This document shows positions 52,781 to 61,849 of a stretch of DNA of 64,000 bases, piece by piece. Position 1 is the first letter of the stretch. Every line of letters starts with the position of its first letter. Below the pieces are notes generated by a model. It saw nothing but the letters and a program-made list of their open reading frames with translations. It ran no database searches and had not been told where the DNA came from. Origin of the DNA: Rhodovulum sp. ES.010. GTDB lineage: Bacteria; Pseudomonadota; Alphaproteobacteria; Rhodobacterales; Rhodobacteraceae. Made by a program: the position numbers and the translations under genes. The stretch is taken from NCBI RefSeq assembly GCF_900142935.1, contig NZ_FSRS01000001.1, positions 1,622,001 to 1,686,000 of the forward strand, written 5' to 3'.

Positions 52781-53615
52781 ATTCGCGCCTCCGCAGCAGG
52801 GTGATCCGCCCCGCGTCGATCGACCCCGCGGCGAACCGGACACGGCCGCGGCCAATCTTCTGCGCGGCGGGGTGGGTCACGTCCGCCTCGGCCGCCGTCC
52901 ACGCCCCCCCGCCGCCCGAGAACCCGTTGGAGAGTTGGGCGATCCGATGCACGAAGCCGATCTCGCGCGGCAGCACGAACTGCGCCGACCCGTAGAGCAG
53001 GACGGAACTGCTCGGTGCGCCCGTCTCCATCCTGATGCCGGAATAGGCGCCCGTGGTCTCCAGCCATGCCTCGATCAGCAGAGGGGTAGCGATGCTGTGG
53101 TTGTGGCTCAGAGCCTCGACTTTCACCGCGTATTCATAACCGTCTTCGAAGCTCGGCGTCTCGACCGACAGGACCGTGCCGTCGGTGGCGTGATCGTAGA
53201 TCACCCCGCCCGCGCCGTCGCCGGGGCTGACCATGTCATAGGGGTGCCACGCCTCGATCGGCGCGGCGGGCGCGTGGGCCGCCACCGCCTGCGCCAGCCG
53301 CTGGCCGGAGACCTGCCCGAAGACCTGCGAGGTATCGTCGGCCGCCTGCGCCTCGCTCAGCTGCGCGAGGCCGGCGGGCGTGAAGGTGCCGGCGGCCTGG
53401 TCGAAACTGCCGATGGTGATCCAGCCGCTGTTCGCGGCGTTGCGCTGTTTCAGCGTGGCCGTCGCGGTATCGGCCCAGAACATGTGCGGATAGGTCTCGG
53501 CCGGGGCGGTCGCGCCGGAATTGTTGCTGGCGATCGCCTGCAGCACGGCCGAGAAGAAGCTGCGCGCCTGCGCCCTCGTCCGCGTCGGGTCGGTGATGTA
53601 GGTTGCCTGGCTCAT
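52767..53615 (-). CDS. Phage tail protein, hypothetical
   Basis: This 282-residue protein has an N-terminal helical part (TRAQARSFFSAVLQAIASNN) and PHMFWADTATATLKQRNAANSGW, a stretch seen in phage tail-fibre N-termini. The C-terminal beta-rich half (ALSHNHSIATPLLIEAWLETTGAYSG, quoted in part) resembles carbohydrate-binding or trimerisation modules. It lies just after the gpJ-like gene, so it is probably a side or stopper fibre. Confidence 0.65.
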   Translation of the reverse strand: MSQATYITDPTRTRAQARSFFSAVLQAIASNNSGATAPAETYPHMFWADTATATLKQRNAANSGWITIGSFDQAAGTFTPAGLAQLSEAQAADDTSQVFGQVSGQRLAQAVAAHAPAAPIEAWHPYDMVSPGDGAGGVIYDHATDGTVLSVETPSFEDGYEYAVKVEALSHNHSIATPLLIEAWLETTGAYSGIRMETGAPSSSVLLYGSAQFVLPREIGFVHRIAQLSNGFSGGGGAWTAAEADVTHPAAQKIGRGRVRFAAGSIDAGRITLLRRREYVTG

Positions 53616-53622
53616 CTGCCCC

Positions 53623-56454
53623 TCATGCTGCCTGCTGCGCGGTGACCGTCAGCGCCGAGACGCTGGCCACGTAGGCCGCGCTCTCGACGCTCAGGACCGC
53701 CCGGAACCGGAAGGCGCGCGCCTCGAAATCGGCCGCGTCGAAGCTCTGCCACGGGCCCCAGGAGGGGCTGCCCGCCGGGTCGTCGTCGGTGGCGCTGACC
53801 TGCATGTCGACATCGCCCGATGCCGCGTCGCCCAGCCACATCGGCGCGTCCCCCGGCAGCCACATCGCCGCGTCGTCGGGTTTCCAGAACAGGTCCTCGC
53901 GCTCGGTGAAGGTCACCGTCACGTCGCCGACCAGGCGCACCGGCTGGACCGCGCCCAGGTCGATCGAGCCCGCGAACCCGTAGACCGCCTCGGTCCCGCC
54001 CGGGTCGATCACCAGCGCGCCCAGCTCGACGCTGCAGCCCGCCTTGATCCCGGCGAATCCCGGCGCCTCGACAAGGCTCGCCACCGTCGCCGTCGGCAGG
54101 ATCGAGGCGGCGCGCACCACCACCGCGGCCTCGGGGCCCGGCAGGCCCGTGGCGTCATAGGGGCGGGCAAGGTACGTGCCCGATTTCAGCGGCAGCGCCG
54201 CCTCGGTCGCGACGCCCGGCACCGCCCGGCCGATGCTGGTGGAGTTCTGCCAGCTCGCCCCGGCCATCGCCGAGGCGTGGCGAAACTCGATCCGGCCGCC
54301 CTGGCGCACGTCGAGGCTCGGGTGCTGCGTCCAGTGCAGCAGCGCCACGCCCGCGGCCTGCGCGGTCAGGCCCGAAAGCGCGGCGGGCGGCGCCGCCTCG
54401 CCCAGCACCGCGACCGCGCCCGACCAGGTCCAGTCCGACCAGAGGCCGCGCGCCGTCCGCCCGCGCACCCCGAAAACGTAGATGCCCGGCCGCACGTCCT
54501 CCAGCAGGTCCTGCCCAACATCGACCAGCGGCCGGACCACCGGCGCGTCGGTGCGCAGGTCGGTCTGCGCGACGCTGGAATAGGCGCCCCAGGCGGCCGC
54601 GTCGCCGACGGCCGCGCCCGCGGCCAGCGGCGCCAGAGACGGCGCGGTGCCGTCGATCTCGGCCGTCGCATAGGCGCCCCAGGCGGCCGCGTCGCCCAAC
54701 GCCGCGCCCGCGGCCAGCGGCGCCAGCGCCGGCCCTTCGCCCAGGATCGCCGTGGCGATCCCGTCGACCCATTGCCAGGCGAACTGCCAGGTGGTGACAA
54801 ACGGGTTGTCGGTGTCTGTCGACAGCTGCACCCGCGTCTTGACCCCGCCGCCGCCCCGCGTCTCGTAGAGCTCCTCGGCCATCGCCGGGGCCTGCATCAT
54901 CGGCTTCGCCGTGGGGCTGGGCAGGCTCGGCACGCCGCCGGCGGGTTTCGGCGTCTCCTCGCTGGTGGTCCAGTCGAAGATCGCGGGGCCGGTCTCGATG
55001 CAGGTCAGGGTGATCCCGACGCCGTCGGGGGCGACCCGCACGCGGCGCGCCAGGACCTCGAAATTCTTCTGCGTCCAGCCCCGGCGCGGGATCGTCACCC
55101 TGACGTTATCGCCCAGCCGCACGTTCCACGCGGCCAGCGAGCAGGGCAGCTCCACCCGCTTCTGCCGGCGGCCCTTGAGCAGCGCCAGCTTCATCAGGCG
55201 CTGGCCGCGGGCGTGGCTGGTCTCGCCCGGCAGCTCCTCGAGGTCGCGCACCAGCTCCTCGCCATTGTCCTCGGCCCGGTAGGCCGCCGAGGACAGCACC
55301 GGCAGGTCGGTCGCGACATGCTCGGCCGCCGCATCGGCGAACTGCGCCTTGACGGTGTTGAACTGCTCCTCGAAAGGGCGGCGGGCGCGCACCCGGATGG
55401 GGGCTACCAGCATGTCCTCGGTGATCTCGACCGCCGGCTCCTCCCAGGCCGCGCCGCCCACGGTCAGGCGGCCGCGGTCATAGGCCCACCAGCCGCCCCA
55501 GGCTGCCGACAGCTGGTCCAGGTTGGCCCGCGGGCTGTCGGCGGTGTCCAGCGCGCCGCTGAACGCGTACCGCGCCTCGGTCCCGCCCCCGGCCAGCGGC
55601 ACCGCCTCGTCGGCGATGTTGGCATGCGCGACGATCGCGGCGTCGTCGAGGTCGTCGGCCGTCCAGCCGATGCCACCGAAGAACTCCGGCGTCAGGGCAT
55701 AGTCGCGCAGGGCGAGGAACGGGTTCGCCGTCCACTTCACCTGCCCGTCGCGCGGGTCGAGCACCCGCTTGCCACGGAGGCGCACCCGCAGCTCGGGCAC
55801 GCCGCGCGGGAACAGGTCGCGGTCATAGTCGCTCTCGAAATAGACATACGCGATGCCGCGACCGCGGTGGTGCTCGGTCCACTCCCCGGCCTGGCTGACA
55901 TATCGATCGACCGCCGCCTGGTCGGCCGCGCCGTCGCGCACCACCAGCCGCACCTTGCCCCGGTAGTCGCCCGCGACCTGCCCGGCCAGCGGGCCCTCGA
56001 CGCCCGCGGCGATGTCCGTCTCGTACTGCGCGCGGGTCCAGACCAGCGTCTCGCCGATCCAGATTTCCTGCGCGCCCTCGATCTCGTGGCAGGCCAGCGT
56101 CAGCACGCTGTGATAGCGCTTGTGCGGCTTGCCTCCGACCGCCGTGGTCGACCGGGCGACGATCGAGCCGCCCACGGTGCGCTCGCCATAGACGATCAGG
56201 CCGGTGGTCACCGGCTGGATCTTGTTCAGCGTGATGTCGCTGCCGCGCGGGCCGGGCTTTTCCGGCTTCTTCTGCAGCGCCATCTGCACGCCGGCCAGCA
56301 CGCCCGCAAAGATCGCTTGCGTCGCGATCGCGGCGGCCGTCGCCCCGCCCACCGCGGCGCCCACGCCCGCCACCAGTGCGGCACCGATGGGGGCGGCCTC
56401 GGCCGGCGCGGCCCAGCACAGGGCGGCCAGCAGCAGGATCAGCCGATGCGCCAT
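53623..56454 (-). CDS. Tail-tip host-specificity protein, gpJ-like
   Basis: This 943-residue protein has a signal-like N-terminus and hydrophobic Ala-rich segment (residues 1-60), then the gpJ/phage_tail_3-type core: ITLNKIQPVTTGLIVYGERTVGG, VLTLACHEIEGAQEIWIGETLVW, LRVRLRGKRVLDPRD and FLALRDYALTPEFFGGI (each quoted in part). Fibronectin-like domains follow in the C-terminal half. Two tandem copies of a 22-residue Ala/Gly/Trp motif (ALAPLAAGAALGDAAAWGAY and a near copy) lie near residues 570-632. It forms the tail tip and contacts the host receptor. Confidence 0.85.
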   Translation of the reverse strand: MAHRLILLLAALCWAAPAEAAPIGAALVAGVGAAVGGATAAAIATQAIFAGVLAGVQMALQKKPEKPGPRGSDITLNKIQPVTTGLIVYGERTVGGSIVARSTTAVGGKPHKRYHSVLTLACHEIEGAQEIWIGETLVWTRAQYETDIAAGVEGPLAGQVAGDYRGKVRLVVRDGAADQAAVDRYVSQAGEWTEHHRGRGIAYVYFESDYDRDLFPRGVPELRVRLRGKRVLDPRDGQVKWTANPFLALRDYALTPEFFGGIGWTADDLDDAAIVAHANIADEAVPLAGGGTEARYAFSGALDTADSPRANLDQLSAAWGGWWAYDRGRLTVGGAAWEEPAVEITEDMLVAPIRVRARRPFEEQFNTVKAQFADAAAEHVATDLPVLSSAAYRAEDNGEELVRDLEELPGETSHARGQRLMKLALLKGRRQKRVELPCSLAAWNVRLGDNVRVTIPRRGWTQKNFEVLARRVRVAPDGVGITLTCIETGPAIFDWTTSEETPKPAGGVPSLPSPTAKPMMQAPAMAEELYETRGGGGVKTRVQLSTDTDNPFVTTWQFAWQWVDGIATAILGEGPALAPLAAGAALGDAAAWGAYATAEIDGTAPSLAPLAAGAAVGDAAAWGAYSSVAQTDLRTDAPVVRPLVDVGQDLLEDVRPGIYVFGVRGRTARGLWSDWTWSGAVAVLGEAAPPAALSGLTAQAAGVALLHWTQHPSLDVRQGGRIEFRHASAMAGASWQNSTSIGRAVPGVATEAALPLKSGTYLARPYDATGLPGPEAAVVVRAASILPTATVASLVEAPGFAGIKAGCSVELGALVIDPGGTEAVYGFAGSIDLGAVQPVRLVGDVTVTFTEREDLFWKPDDAAMWLPGDAPMWLGDAASGDVDMQVSATDDDPAGSPSWGPWQSFDAADFEARAFRFRAVLSVESAAYVASVSALTVTAQQAA

Positions 56455-56861
56455 GCCCGCTCCGCCCCGCTCACATCGCGCCAGACCAGCCCCTCCGGCC
56501 CCAGATGCGCGGCCCGCGCCCCGGCGACGACGCCGAAGGCCCCCGGCACCAGTCCGCCGCCCGGCACCATCACCCAGTCGCCGCGCATCGCCTGCGCCGG
56601 CGGGATCGATGCCAGCCGGTCGCTGACCATCGCCTCGACGCTGGCGAAGCCCAGCCGGCGCAGCCCGCGCGCCGCGCCCAGCTCGGTCGCGTAGGCCGGC
56701 AGGTGCGGGAACGGGTCCTCACCCGTCACCGCCACGGCCGCCGCCCGGCACATCGCCAGGCAGTCGTCTTGCGGCCCCCAAGCGAAGGCGCGCCCCTCCC
56801 AGTGCCGCAGCTCCTCGGTCAGCGCGCGCTCCCAGCCCGGCACCCTTACGCGTTGCCCCAT
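56439..56861 (-). CDS. Tail-tip assembly protein (DUF6950/NlpC-like)
   Basis: This 140-residue protein begins MGQRVRVPGWERAL and contains WGPQDDCLAMCRAAAVAVTGEDP, GDWVMVPGGGLVPGAFGVVAGARAAHLGPEGL (quoted in part). The Asp-Cys and later His resemble the NlpC/P60-type peptidases encoded before gpJ in lambda-like tails, gpK equivalents, and the DUF6950 family. It overlaps gpJ by 16 bases. Confidence 0.7.
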   Translation of the reverse strand: MGQRVRVPGWERALTEELRHWEGRAFAWGPQDDCLAMCRAAAVAVTGEDPFPHLPAYATELGAARGLRRLGFASVEAMVSDRLASIPPAQAMRGDWVMVPGGGLVPGAFGVVAGARAAHLGPEGLVWRDVSGAERAWRIG

Positions 56862-57373
56862 GTGTCCTCGCGGTTCTGGATCGCCTGCACCAGGTCGAAG
56901 AAACGGTCGCCCGGGAACCGCTTCTGCTGGTCCTCGGGCAGGTAGTAGAACGGCCTGGGCCGCGCGAGATCGAGCGCACGCTGTTCGCAGGCCAGCGTGG
57001 TCTCGGCCGCCTCGGGGTCGTCGGTGCTGTCGAGGTCGTCGGCCAGCCCGTCGAACACCACGTCCGCGTCGACGATCTGCCCCTCGGCGTCGAAGAGCCC
57101 CAGCAGCACCGTCACCCGCCGGCGCTGGATCGGCTCCAGCTCGGCGAGCGCGAGGATCTCCGGGTCGAGCCCGGCCAGGGTGATTCCGAGACCCGGATTG
57201 CCCTCCTGGCTGGTGCTCTCGGACTCGCCGACGGACAGGGGCCGGGCGCCGGTGCCGATATAGGTCACCCCGTCCCACTCCACCGTGCCGGTCCCGGTGA
57301 ACATCGCGAGGTCGCCGGAATCGAACCGGCAGCGGACCAGCAGCCCGACGCGCAGATCGCCGCTCGCGTCCAT
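56846..57373 (-). CDS. Tail-tip protein (gpL-like position)
   Basis: This 175-residue protein is beta-rich with VGLLVRCRFDSGDLAMFTGTGTVEWDG (quoted in part) and PLSVGESESTSQEGNPGLGITLAGL. Its C-terminus PEDQQKRFPGDRFFDLVQAIQNREDTWG occurs in many siphophage tail proteins as I recall (only part quoted). It overlaps its neighbours at both ends. It probably belongs to the tail-tip complex. The position is the same as GTA gene 13 or lambda gpL. Confidence 0.65.
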   Translation of the reverse strand: MDASGDLRVGLLVRCRFDSGDLAMFTGTGTVEWDGVTYIGTGARPLSVGESESTSQEGNPGLGITLAGLDPEILALAELEPIQRRRVTVLLGLFDAEGQIVDADVVFDGLADDLDSTDDPEAAETTLACEQRALDLARPRPFYYLPEDQQKRFPGDRFFDLVQAIQNREDTWGNA

Positions 57374-57960
57374 CAGATCGCCTCGACGATCTGCAGCGTG
57401 CGCGTGCGCACGCGGGACTGGCTGACCGCATAGCCGTTGGCGGGCCCGGCCAGCGCCCAGGTGCCGTAGGGCGCCAGCATCTCGACCGCCGCGCCCACGC
57501 CGGCATCGGCGCGCAGCCGCGGCCAGACCGTGACCGCCTGGACGCCGCCGCCGTCGGGCGCACCGGCCGAGGTGACGACATGCAGATGCCCGCCCAGCGT
57601 CAGCAGGTCGCCCGCGGCCGCGGCCTCGCCGGACTGCATCTGCAAGCGCAGCGTCTGCGCGCGCGCCGTGGCCGCCACGGCGACCGAGGGGTTCGCGCTC
57701 ACCGTGCCGTAGGGGCCGTCATAGTCCGGCTCGCGCAGCTCGAAGGTGCCCGCGGGCCCGCCGAGCGAGGCGAGCCACGCCTCGATCGCGGCGTTGTCGG
57801 CGCGCTCGACATGGACGAGTTCGAGCTCGGCGCGCCACATGCCCCCCATGAAGTCATAGGCGGTGGACGCGAAGCTGTAGGGCGAGCGCGTGCGCAGGGC
57901 GCTGACCACCTGCTCGCGCCTGAGCGCGGCGATCTTCACGGCCGCCGGCGGGAACGCCAT
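57373..57960 (-). CDS. Tail-tip protein (gpM-like position)
   Basis: This 195-residue protein has an N-terminal helical segment (FPPAAVKIAALRREQVVSALRTRSPYS) and beta-rich rest with WRAELELVHVERADNAAIEAWLASLGGPAGTFELREPDYDG (in part), a pattern of phage distal-tail or DUF2460-neighbour proteins. Its ATG overlaps the tape-measure stop. Role inferred from position just after the tape measure. Confidence 0.65.
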   Translation of the reverse strand: MAFPPAAVKIAALRREQVVSALRTRSPYSFASTAYDFMGGMWRAELELVHVERADNAAIEAWLASLGGPAGTFELREPDYDGPYGTVSANPSVAVAATARAQTLRLQMQSGEAAAAGDLLTLGGHLHVVTSAGAPDGGGVQAVTVWPRLRADAGVGAAVEMLAPYGTWALAGPANGYAVSQSRVRTRTLQIVEAI

Positions 57961-59870
57961 CAGAGCCCCTCGCGGCGGCGGCGGGCGTAGACCTCGCGCG
58001 CCTCGTTGCGCATCGCCGGGCGCAGCGCCTCCACGATGCGGCGCGGGTCGCTGCCGTCCTGCACGGTCACCGCGAAGCTTTGGTTGATGACCATGCTTCC
58101 CATGGCCCCGCCCCGCACATGGTCGATCACGGTCTCGTTGGGATGCAGGATCGCCGGAAACCCGCCCATGCCGTCGATCCCGCCCGAACGCGGCGCCAGC
58201 CCGGTGAACCCGCCGCCCGCGAAGGACGGGAACAAGGGCGTGACGGTCCCACCGCGGCCGGTGAACGAACCGCCGCCCATGCCCCCGAACAACCCGCTGG
58301 CGATGTTGCCGATGGCCTGGTCCAGCACCATGTCCAGCATCTGCCCGGCCAGGTCCGCCAGCGCCGAGCGCGCGTCCTGCGCCCCGGTGATGACCGACTT
58401 GAAGGCATTGCCCAGCGAAGACGACCACGATCCCGCCGCGTCGGTCGCGACGTACATCGCGTCGGTCGCGCCGTCCACCACGCCGCCCAGCTCGGCCCTG
58501 ACCGCACCGGCACCGTCACCGATGCCGAGCCGCAGACCCTCCATCAGGTTGGCCCCAATCTCGCGAAACACCTTCGACGGCGACTGGATCCCCAGCTTGT
58601 CCTTGACTGTCCGGGTGATGCCCCCGCCGATCTCGGTGACCGAGTCCTTGACCGCCTGCCACCGCTCGGCGATCCCCGCGCGCAGCCCCTCGACGATGTC
58701 GCGCCCGACCTGCAGGAATGCCTGCGGCCAGGCCTGCGCCAGCGCCACGAGCTCGTCGAACTTGGTCTGGACAGTGGCCTTCACGTCGCCCCAGGCCTCG
58801 ACGATGCCCTCGCGCACGGCCGCGATCATCCCGTAGAAGCCCTCGGCGAAGCGCAGGTATTCCTGCCAGACCGTGCCTGCGAACTCGACGACCCGGTCCT
58901 TCGCCTGCACGATCTCGGGCCAGAACGCGACCACCGCCGCGGTCAGCGCCCCGATCCCCGCCACCGCCGCCGCCACCGGCACCCCGACGGCGCCGATCGC
59001 TGCGGCCATCACGCCGAGGCCGACCAGCACGGGGCCCATGGCGGCGCCAAGCCCCGCGACCACGACCGCGAACCGCTTGGTCTCGGGGCTGGTCTGCTGC
59101 AGCCAGTCCACGACCGTCCGCAGGCCCTCGACCAGCGGCGGCAGGAACTCCGCGATCACCGCGCCGAACTCTTCCTTCAGGTCGCCCCAGGCATTCGCCA
59201 GCTGCTTCGCCTCGCCGCCGAAGGTCCTGACCGCGGCGGCGGCCTGCCCGCCATACTGCTTCGACAGCTCGTCGAGGATCACCGCCTGCGCCTCGGCCAG
59301 CCGCCCGGTCTCGGCCAGGGACTTGATCATCTCGCGCTGGTCCTCCGAGAACTGGATCCCCGACCGCGACAAGGCCGAGAGGTTCGCGACCGGGTCGTTC
59401 AGCGCCTTGCCCAGCTGGATCGAGGCCGATTTCAGGTCGCCGTCCAGCACCGTCGACAGGTCCAGCGCCGCCATCTGCGCCCGCTCGAAATTCTCGCCCG
59501 CGATGTTGGTGAAGGTCAGCAGCTGCGCGGTGGCGTTGGCCAGGATGTTCTCGTCGCCGAAGGTGGTGACGGCCTGCATTTCCGAGGCCAGCTTGCCCAG
59601 CTCGCCCGCGGTGTACCCCGCCGCGCCGCCGGTGCTTTCCACCGCCTGGCGCACCAGTGTCATGGCGCGCTCCTGCTCGTTGAAGAGGCCCACCATGTCG
59701 CGCGCGGCCAGCGCCAGCGGCGCGGTCACCCCGATCGACAGGCCCGCGCCGATTCGGCGCATCTGCCGCCCGACCTTCTGCAGCGAGGCGGTGGCGTCCT
59801 TCAGCCCGTTCTGGAACTGCGCGCTGTCGAGCCCAAGATTGACCCGCAGTACGCCGACGACGGTGCTCAT
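57960..59870 (-). CDS. Tail tape-measure protein
   Basis: This 636-residue protein follows the tape-measure pattern: N-terminal VNLGLDSAQFQNGLKDATASLQKVGRQMRR, then a TMP core with LAALDLSTVLDGDLKSASIQLGKALNDP and SGIQFSEDQREMIKSLAETGR, hydrophobic helices (AVVVAGLGAAMGPVLVGLGVMAA), a helical middle, and a Gly-rich C-terminus (each quoted in part). It would set tail length; at about 1.5 angstrom per residue this predicts a tail near 95 nm. Position after the chaperone pair is standard. Confidence 0.9.
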   Translation of the reverse strand: MSTVVGVLRVNLGLDSAQFQNGLKDATASLQKVGRQMRRIGAGLSIGVTAPLALAARDMVGLFNEQERAMTLVRQAVESTGGAAGYTAGELGKLASEMQAVTTFGDENILANATAQLLTFTNIAGENFERAQMAALDLSTVLDGDLKSASIQLGKALNDPVANLSALSRSGIQFSEDQREMIKSLAETGRLAEAQAVILDELSKQYGGQAAAAVRTFGGEAKQLANAWGDLKEEFGAVIAEFLPPLVEGLRTVVDWLQQTSPETKRFAVVVAGLGAAMGPVLVGLGVMAAAIGAVGVPVAAAVAGIGALTAAVVAFWPEIVQAKDRVVEFAGTVWQEYLRFAEGFYGMIAAVREGIVEAWGDVKATVQTKFDELVALAQAWPQAFLQVGRDIVEGLRAGIAERWQAVKDSVTEIGGGITRTVKDKLGIQSPSKVFREIGANLMEGLRLGIGDGAGAVRAELGGVVDGATDAMYVATDAAGSWSSSLGNAFKSVITGAQDARSALADLAGQMLDMVLDQAIGNIASGLFGGMGGGSFTGRGGTVTPLFPSFAGGGFTGLAPRSGGIDGMGGFPAILHPNETVIDHVRGGAMGSMVINQSFAVTVQDGSDPRRIVEALRPAMRNEAREVYARRRREGL

Positions 59871-59877
59871 CTGACGA

Positions 59878-60171
59878 TTACCTCCTGTTACGTGCCAACG
59901 CCGCGCCCACCCTGTCCCAGGCGGCGGCCCAGCGATGCGCGGCGGCGGCCCGGTCGGGCGCGCCCGCGATCCATTCCTCGAAGGCGGGCAGCCGCTGCGC
60001 CCGGATCAGCGCGGCCGTGGCATAGGCCAGCTCGCGCACATCGCGCGCGCGTCGCTCGGCCGCGGCGCGCACGACCCTGTCAACTTCCCTAGGGGTCAGC
60101 CGCCAGAAAAGCTCGTATGGCTCGCCCGCGGACAGCCACGCATCGAGCCAAGGGCCGATCAGGCCTTTTCC
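59878..60171 (-). CDS. Tail assembly chaperone, second frame (gpT-like)
   Basis: This frame, in the -1 register relative to the preceding chaperone gene, encodes GPWLDAWLSAGEPYELFWRLTPREVDRVVRAAAERRA (in part) and AYATAALIRAQRLPAFEEWIAG. That is the small DUF found downstream of siphophage and GTA chaperones. It has no ATG, GTG or TTG near its start. It overlaps the end of the first chaperone gene and is likely expressed by -1 frameshifting or from CTG 60162. It should guide tail-tube subunits onto the tape measure. Confidence 0.65.
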   Translation of the reverse strand, partial: GKGLIGPWLDAWLSAGEPYELFWRLTPREVDRVVRAAAERRARDVRELAYATAALIRAQRLPAFEEWIAGAPDRAAAAHRWAAAWDRVGAALARNRR

Positions 60172-60500
60172 AGCGGCCTCTTGGGGTTTTCGGTTTTTTC
60201 CGTGGCTTCGGGAAAAGCGGCGCGCACCGCCGCGCCCAGAAGTTCGCCGGCACGCTTCTGGCCGAGTTCGTCCATAAGGTCGCCGGCCTCGTCCTCGGTG
60301 AACTCGCCCTCCAGCAACAGCCGGAACAGGCCGCGGATCGTGCGGAAAACGCCCTTGGCGTCGGGCTTTTCTTCGAGACGGGAGAGCGTCTCGAACAGCC
60401 CCTCGTCCTCGGCCTCCTCCCACGCGACGATCTTGTTCGTGGTCAAGCGGAGCACATACTGCTTCCCGCCGACGTCGAACGGAACATTCCCACGCGTCAC
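60159..60500 (-). CDS. Tail assembly chaperone, first frame (gpG-like)
   Basis: This 113-residue protein has TRGNVPFDVGGKQYVLRLTTNKIVAWEEAEDEGLFETLSRLEE (in part) and LFRLLLEGEFTEDEAGDLMDELGQKRAGELL, matching small GTA/siphophage chaperones placed between tail tube and tape measure. A-rich runs near its end (GGAAAAAAC at 60193-60201 and GGAAAAG at 60165-60171, minus strand) are candidate slippery sites. The start overlaps the tail-tube stop by 4 bases. Confidence 0.8.
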   Translation of the reverse strand: MTRGNVPFDVGGKQYVLRLTTNKIVAWEEAEDEGLFETLSRLEEKPDAKGVFRTIRGLFRLLLEGEFTEDEAGDLMDELGQKRAGELLGAAVRAAFPEATEKTENPKRPLEKA

Positions 60501-60967
60501 GAGATCACCCGGTCATTCGTCGCCTGCAGCTCGAAGATCTTCAGCGCGACGTTGACCATCGCCTTCTCGCCGACGGTGCCGCCGGGCGTGAAGTGGTTGA
60601 CGTAACCGCGGAAGGTGCGCCGGATCGCCGGCGTGTCGCCGCCCGTGTTGAACTCGATCAGCACGTCCTCGGGCGTGCCCGCGGCGGACAGCGCGGCCAG
60701 CTCGTCCAGCAGCGTGTCGCCGGCATGCCCCGACCAGAACTGCTTGGCGAAGGAGGCATCCGCGGCGGCCAGCATGCCCGGCTTGGTCTCGCGGGTGCGG
60801 CCCGGCGACTGCTGGTGCGTCACGTCGATATCGTCGGGCACCTGCTCCGGGAACGGCAGGTCCTCGACCCCGAGAATCTGCGTCCAGGTCGTGGTCTCAT
60901 CGACCGTGCGACCGATCCACATCTCGTATTGATAGGCGATATCCGCCTGGCTTGCGACTTCAGCCAT
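60497..60967 (-). CDS. Major tail tube protein (TP901-1 type)
   Basis: This 156-residue protein has GVEDLPFPEQVPDDIDVTHQQSPGRTRE, a loop common in TP901-1-like tail tube proteins (in part). IRRTFRGYVNHFTPGGTVGEKAMVNVALKI ends the fold, as in alphaproteobacterial phages and GTA gp9. It assembles as hexamer rings forming the tail tube. It overlaps both neighbours by a few bases. Confidence 0.85.
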   Translation of the reverse strand: MAEVASQADIAYQYEMWIGRTVDETTTWTQILGVEDLPFPEQVPDDIDVTHQQSPGRTRETKPGMLAAADASFAKQFWSGHAGDTLLDELAALSAAGTPEDVLIEFNTGGDTPAIRRTFRGYVNHFTPGGTVGEKAMVNVALKIFELQATNDRVIS

Positions 60968-61337
60968 CCTCGGCCCTCCAGTGTGTCATGAAATCGAGGC
61001 TGACCCGGAACAGCCGGTCGCCCCCGTTCGCGTCGTCGTCCCGCCCGTCCCGCGTCGCCACGCGGAACACGCCCCTGAACCCGCCCCCGCGGTGCCCGTC
61101 GAGCGCAGCCACCACCAGGCGGGAAAGTGCCTTGGCATCGCTGTAACGGCGCGCGTAGCAATCCGCCTGAACCCGTCCCGAGAACAGCCCGTCCGGCCCC
61201 TGCTGCGTCAGCCCCTCGGCTCCGCCGATCACGTTCAGCACCACGCCGGGCCAGCCCGCGCCCTGCGGATGCGCGCCCCAGTTGACCGGCACGCCCGCCA
61301 GCGCCGCCTGCAGCAGCGCGCGGAATTCCTCTTCCAT
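60960..61337 (-). CDS. Tail terminator / DUF3168 protein
   Basis: This 125-residue protein shows the DUF3168 pattern: EFRALLQAALAGVPVNWGAHPQG, GWPGVVLNVIGG, VQADCYARRYSDAKALSRLVVAAL, and RLFRVSLDFMTHWR. The family caps the tail tube and links it to the head. It overlaps its neighbours by 1-8 bases. Confidence 0.85.
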   Translation of the reverse strand: MEEEFRALLQAALAGVPVNWGAHPQGAGWPGVVLNVIGGAEGLTQQGPDGLFSGRVQADCYARRYSDAKALSRLVVAALDGHRGGGFRGVFRVATRDGRDDDANGGDRLFRVSLDFMTHWRAEDG

Positions 61338-61849
61338 CAGCGCAACCCCGCCCGGCTCAGCGCACGGCCGATCTCGTCGGCCAGCTCGACGCGCAGGCGG
61401 CCCAGCATGGCGTGCTTGTCCTGGTCCCAGGCGGGCCGCATGAAGGGCTGGGGCGGGTGGTTCACCGTGCCGAACTCCTGGAACAGCCCGTGGAAGACCT
61501 GGCGCCGCGGCCCGACATAGACCTCGACGAAGGCCGATTCCGCACGCGCCGCCTTCAGCGCCGCCACCGCCTCGCCGCGACTGCCGCCGCCCGACAGGGC
61601 CGCCGCGAAGGCCGCCTTGCCGGCATCCGCGCCCTTGGCCCTGGCCGAAACCTCGATCGACTCGCGCAGGTCGCGGTCCATGTTGAATGTCGCCGGATTG
61701 TCCGGCGCCAGCTGGCGTATCAGCCTGGCCATCGGCTCGGCGGCCGCAACCAGCGCCCGCCGGCCCGCACCCCGGGCCACGGCCTTCGACAGCTTGCCCA
61801 GCTCGCGGTCGAGCTCCTTGAACCCCGAGAGCTTGACGGTCTCGGCCAT
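61337..61849 (-). CDS. HK97 gp10-like head-tail protein
   Basis: This 170-residue protein follows HK97-gp10: FKELDRELGKLSKAVARGAGRRALVAAAEPMARLIRQLAP (in part) and the C-terminal VYVGPRRQVFHGLFQEFGTVNHPPQPFMRPAWDQ (in part). The family is a neck/tail-completion component. The start MAETVKLSG was chosen because its ATG overlaps the upstream stop. Confidence 0.88.
   Translation of the reverse strand: MAETVKLSGFKELDRELGKLSKAVARGAGRRALVAAAEPMARLIRQLAPDNPATFNMDRDLRESIEVSARAKGADAGKAAFAAALSGGGSRGEAVAALKAARAESAFVEVYVGPRRQVFHGLFQEFGTVNHPPQPFMRPAWDQDKHAMLGRLRVELADEIGRALSRAGLR

Noticed and set aside
54277..56694. 805-codon plus-strand frame over the gpJ-like gene
   Set aside because: Low-complexity Arg/Gln/Gly composition; antisense shadow of a tail gene with clear family sequence.
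58080..60092. 670-codon plus-strand frame over the tape-measure gene
   Set aside because: Composition and lack of motifs show an antisense shadow.
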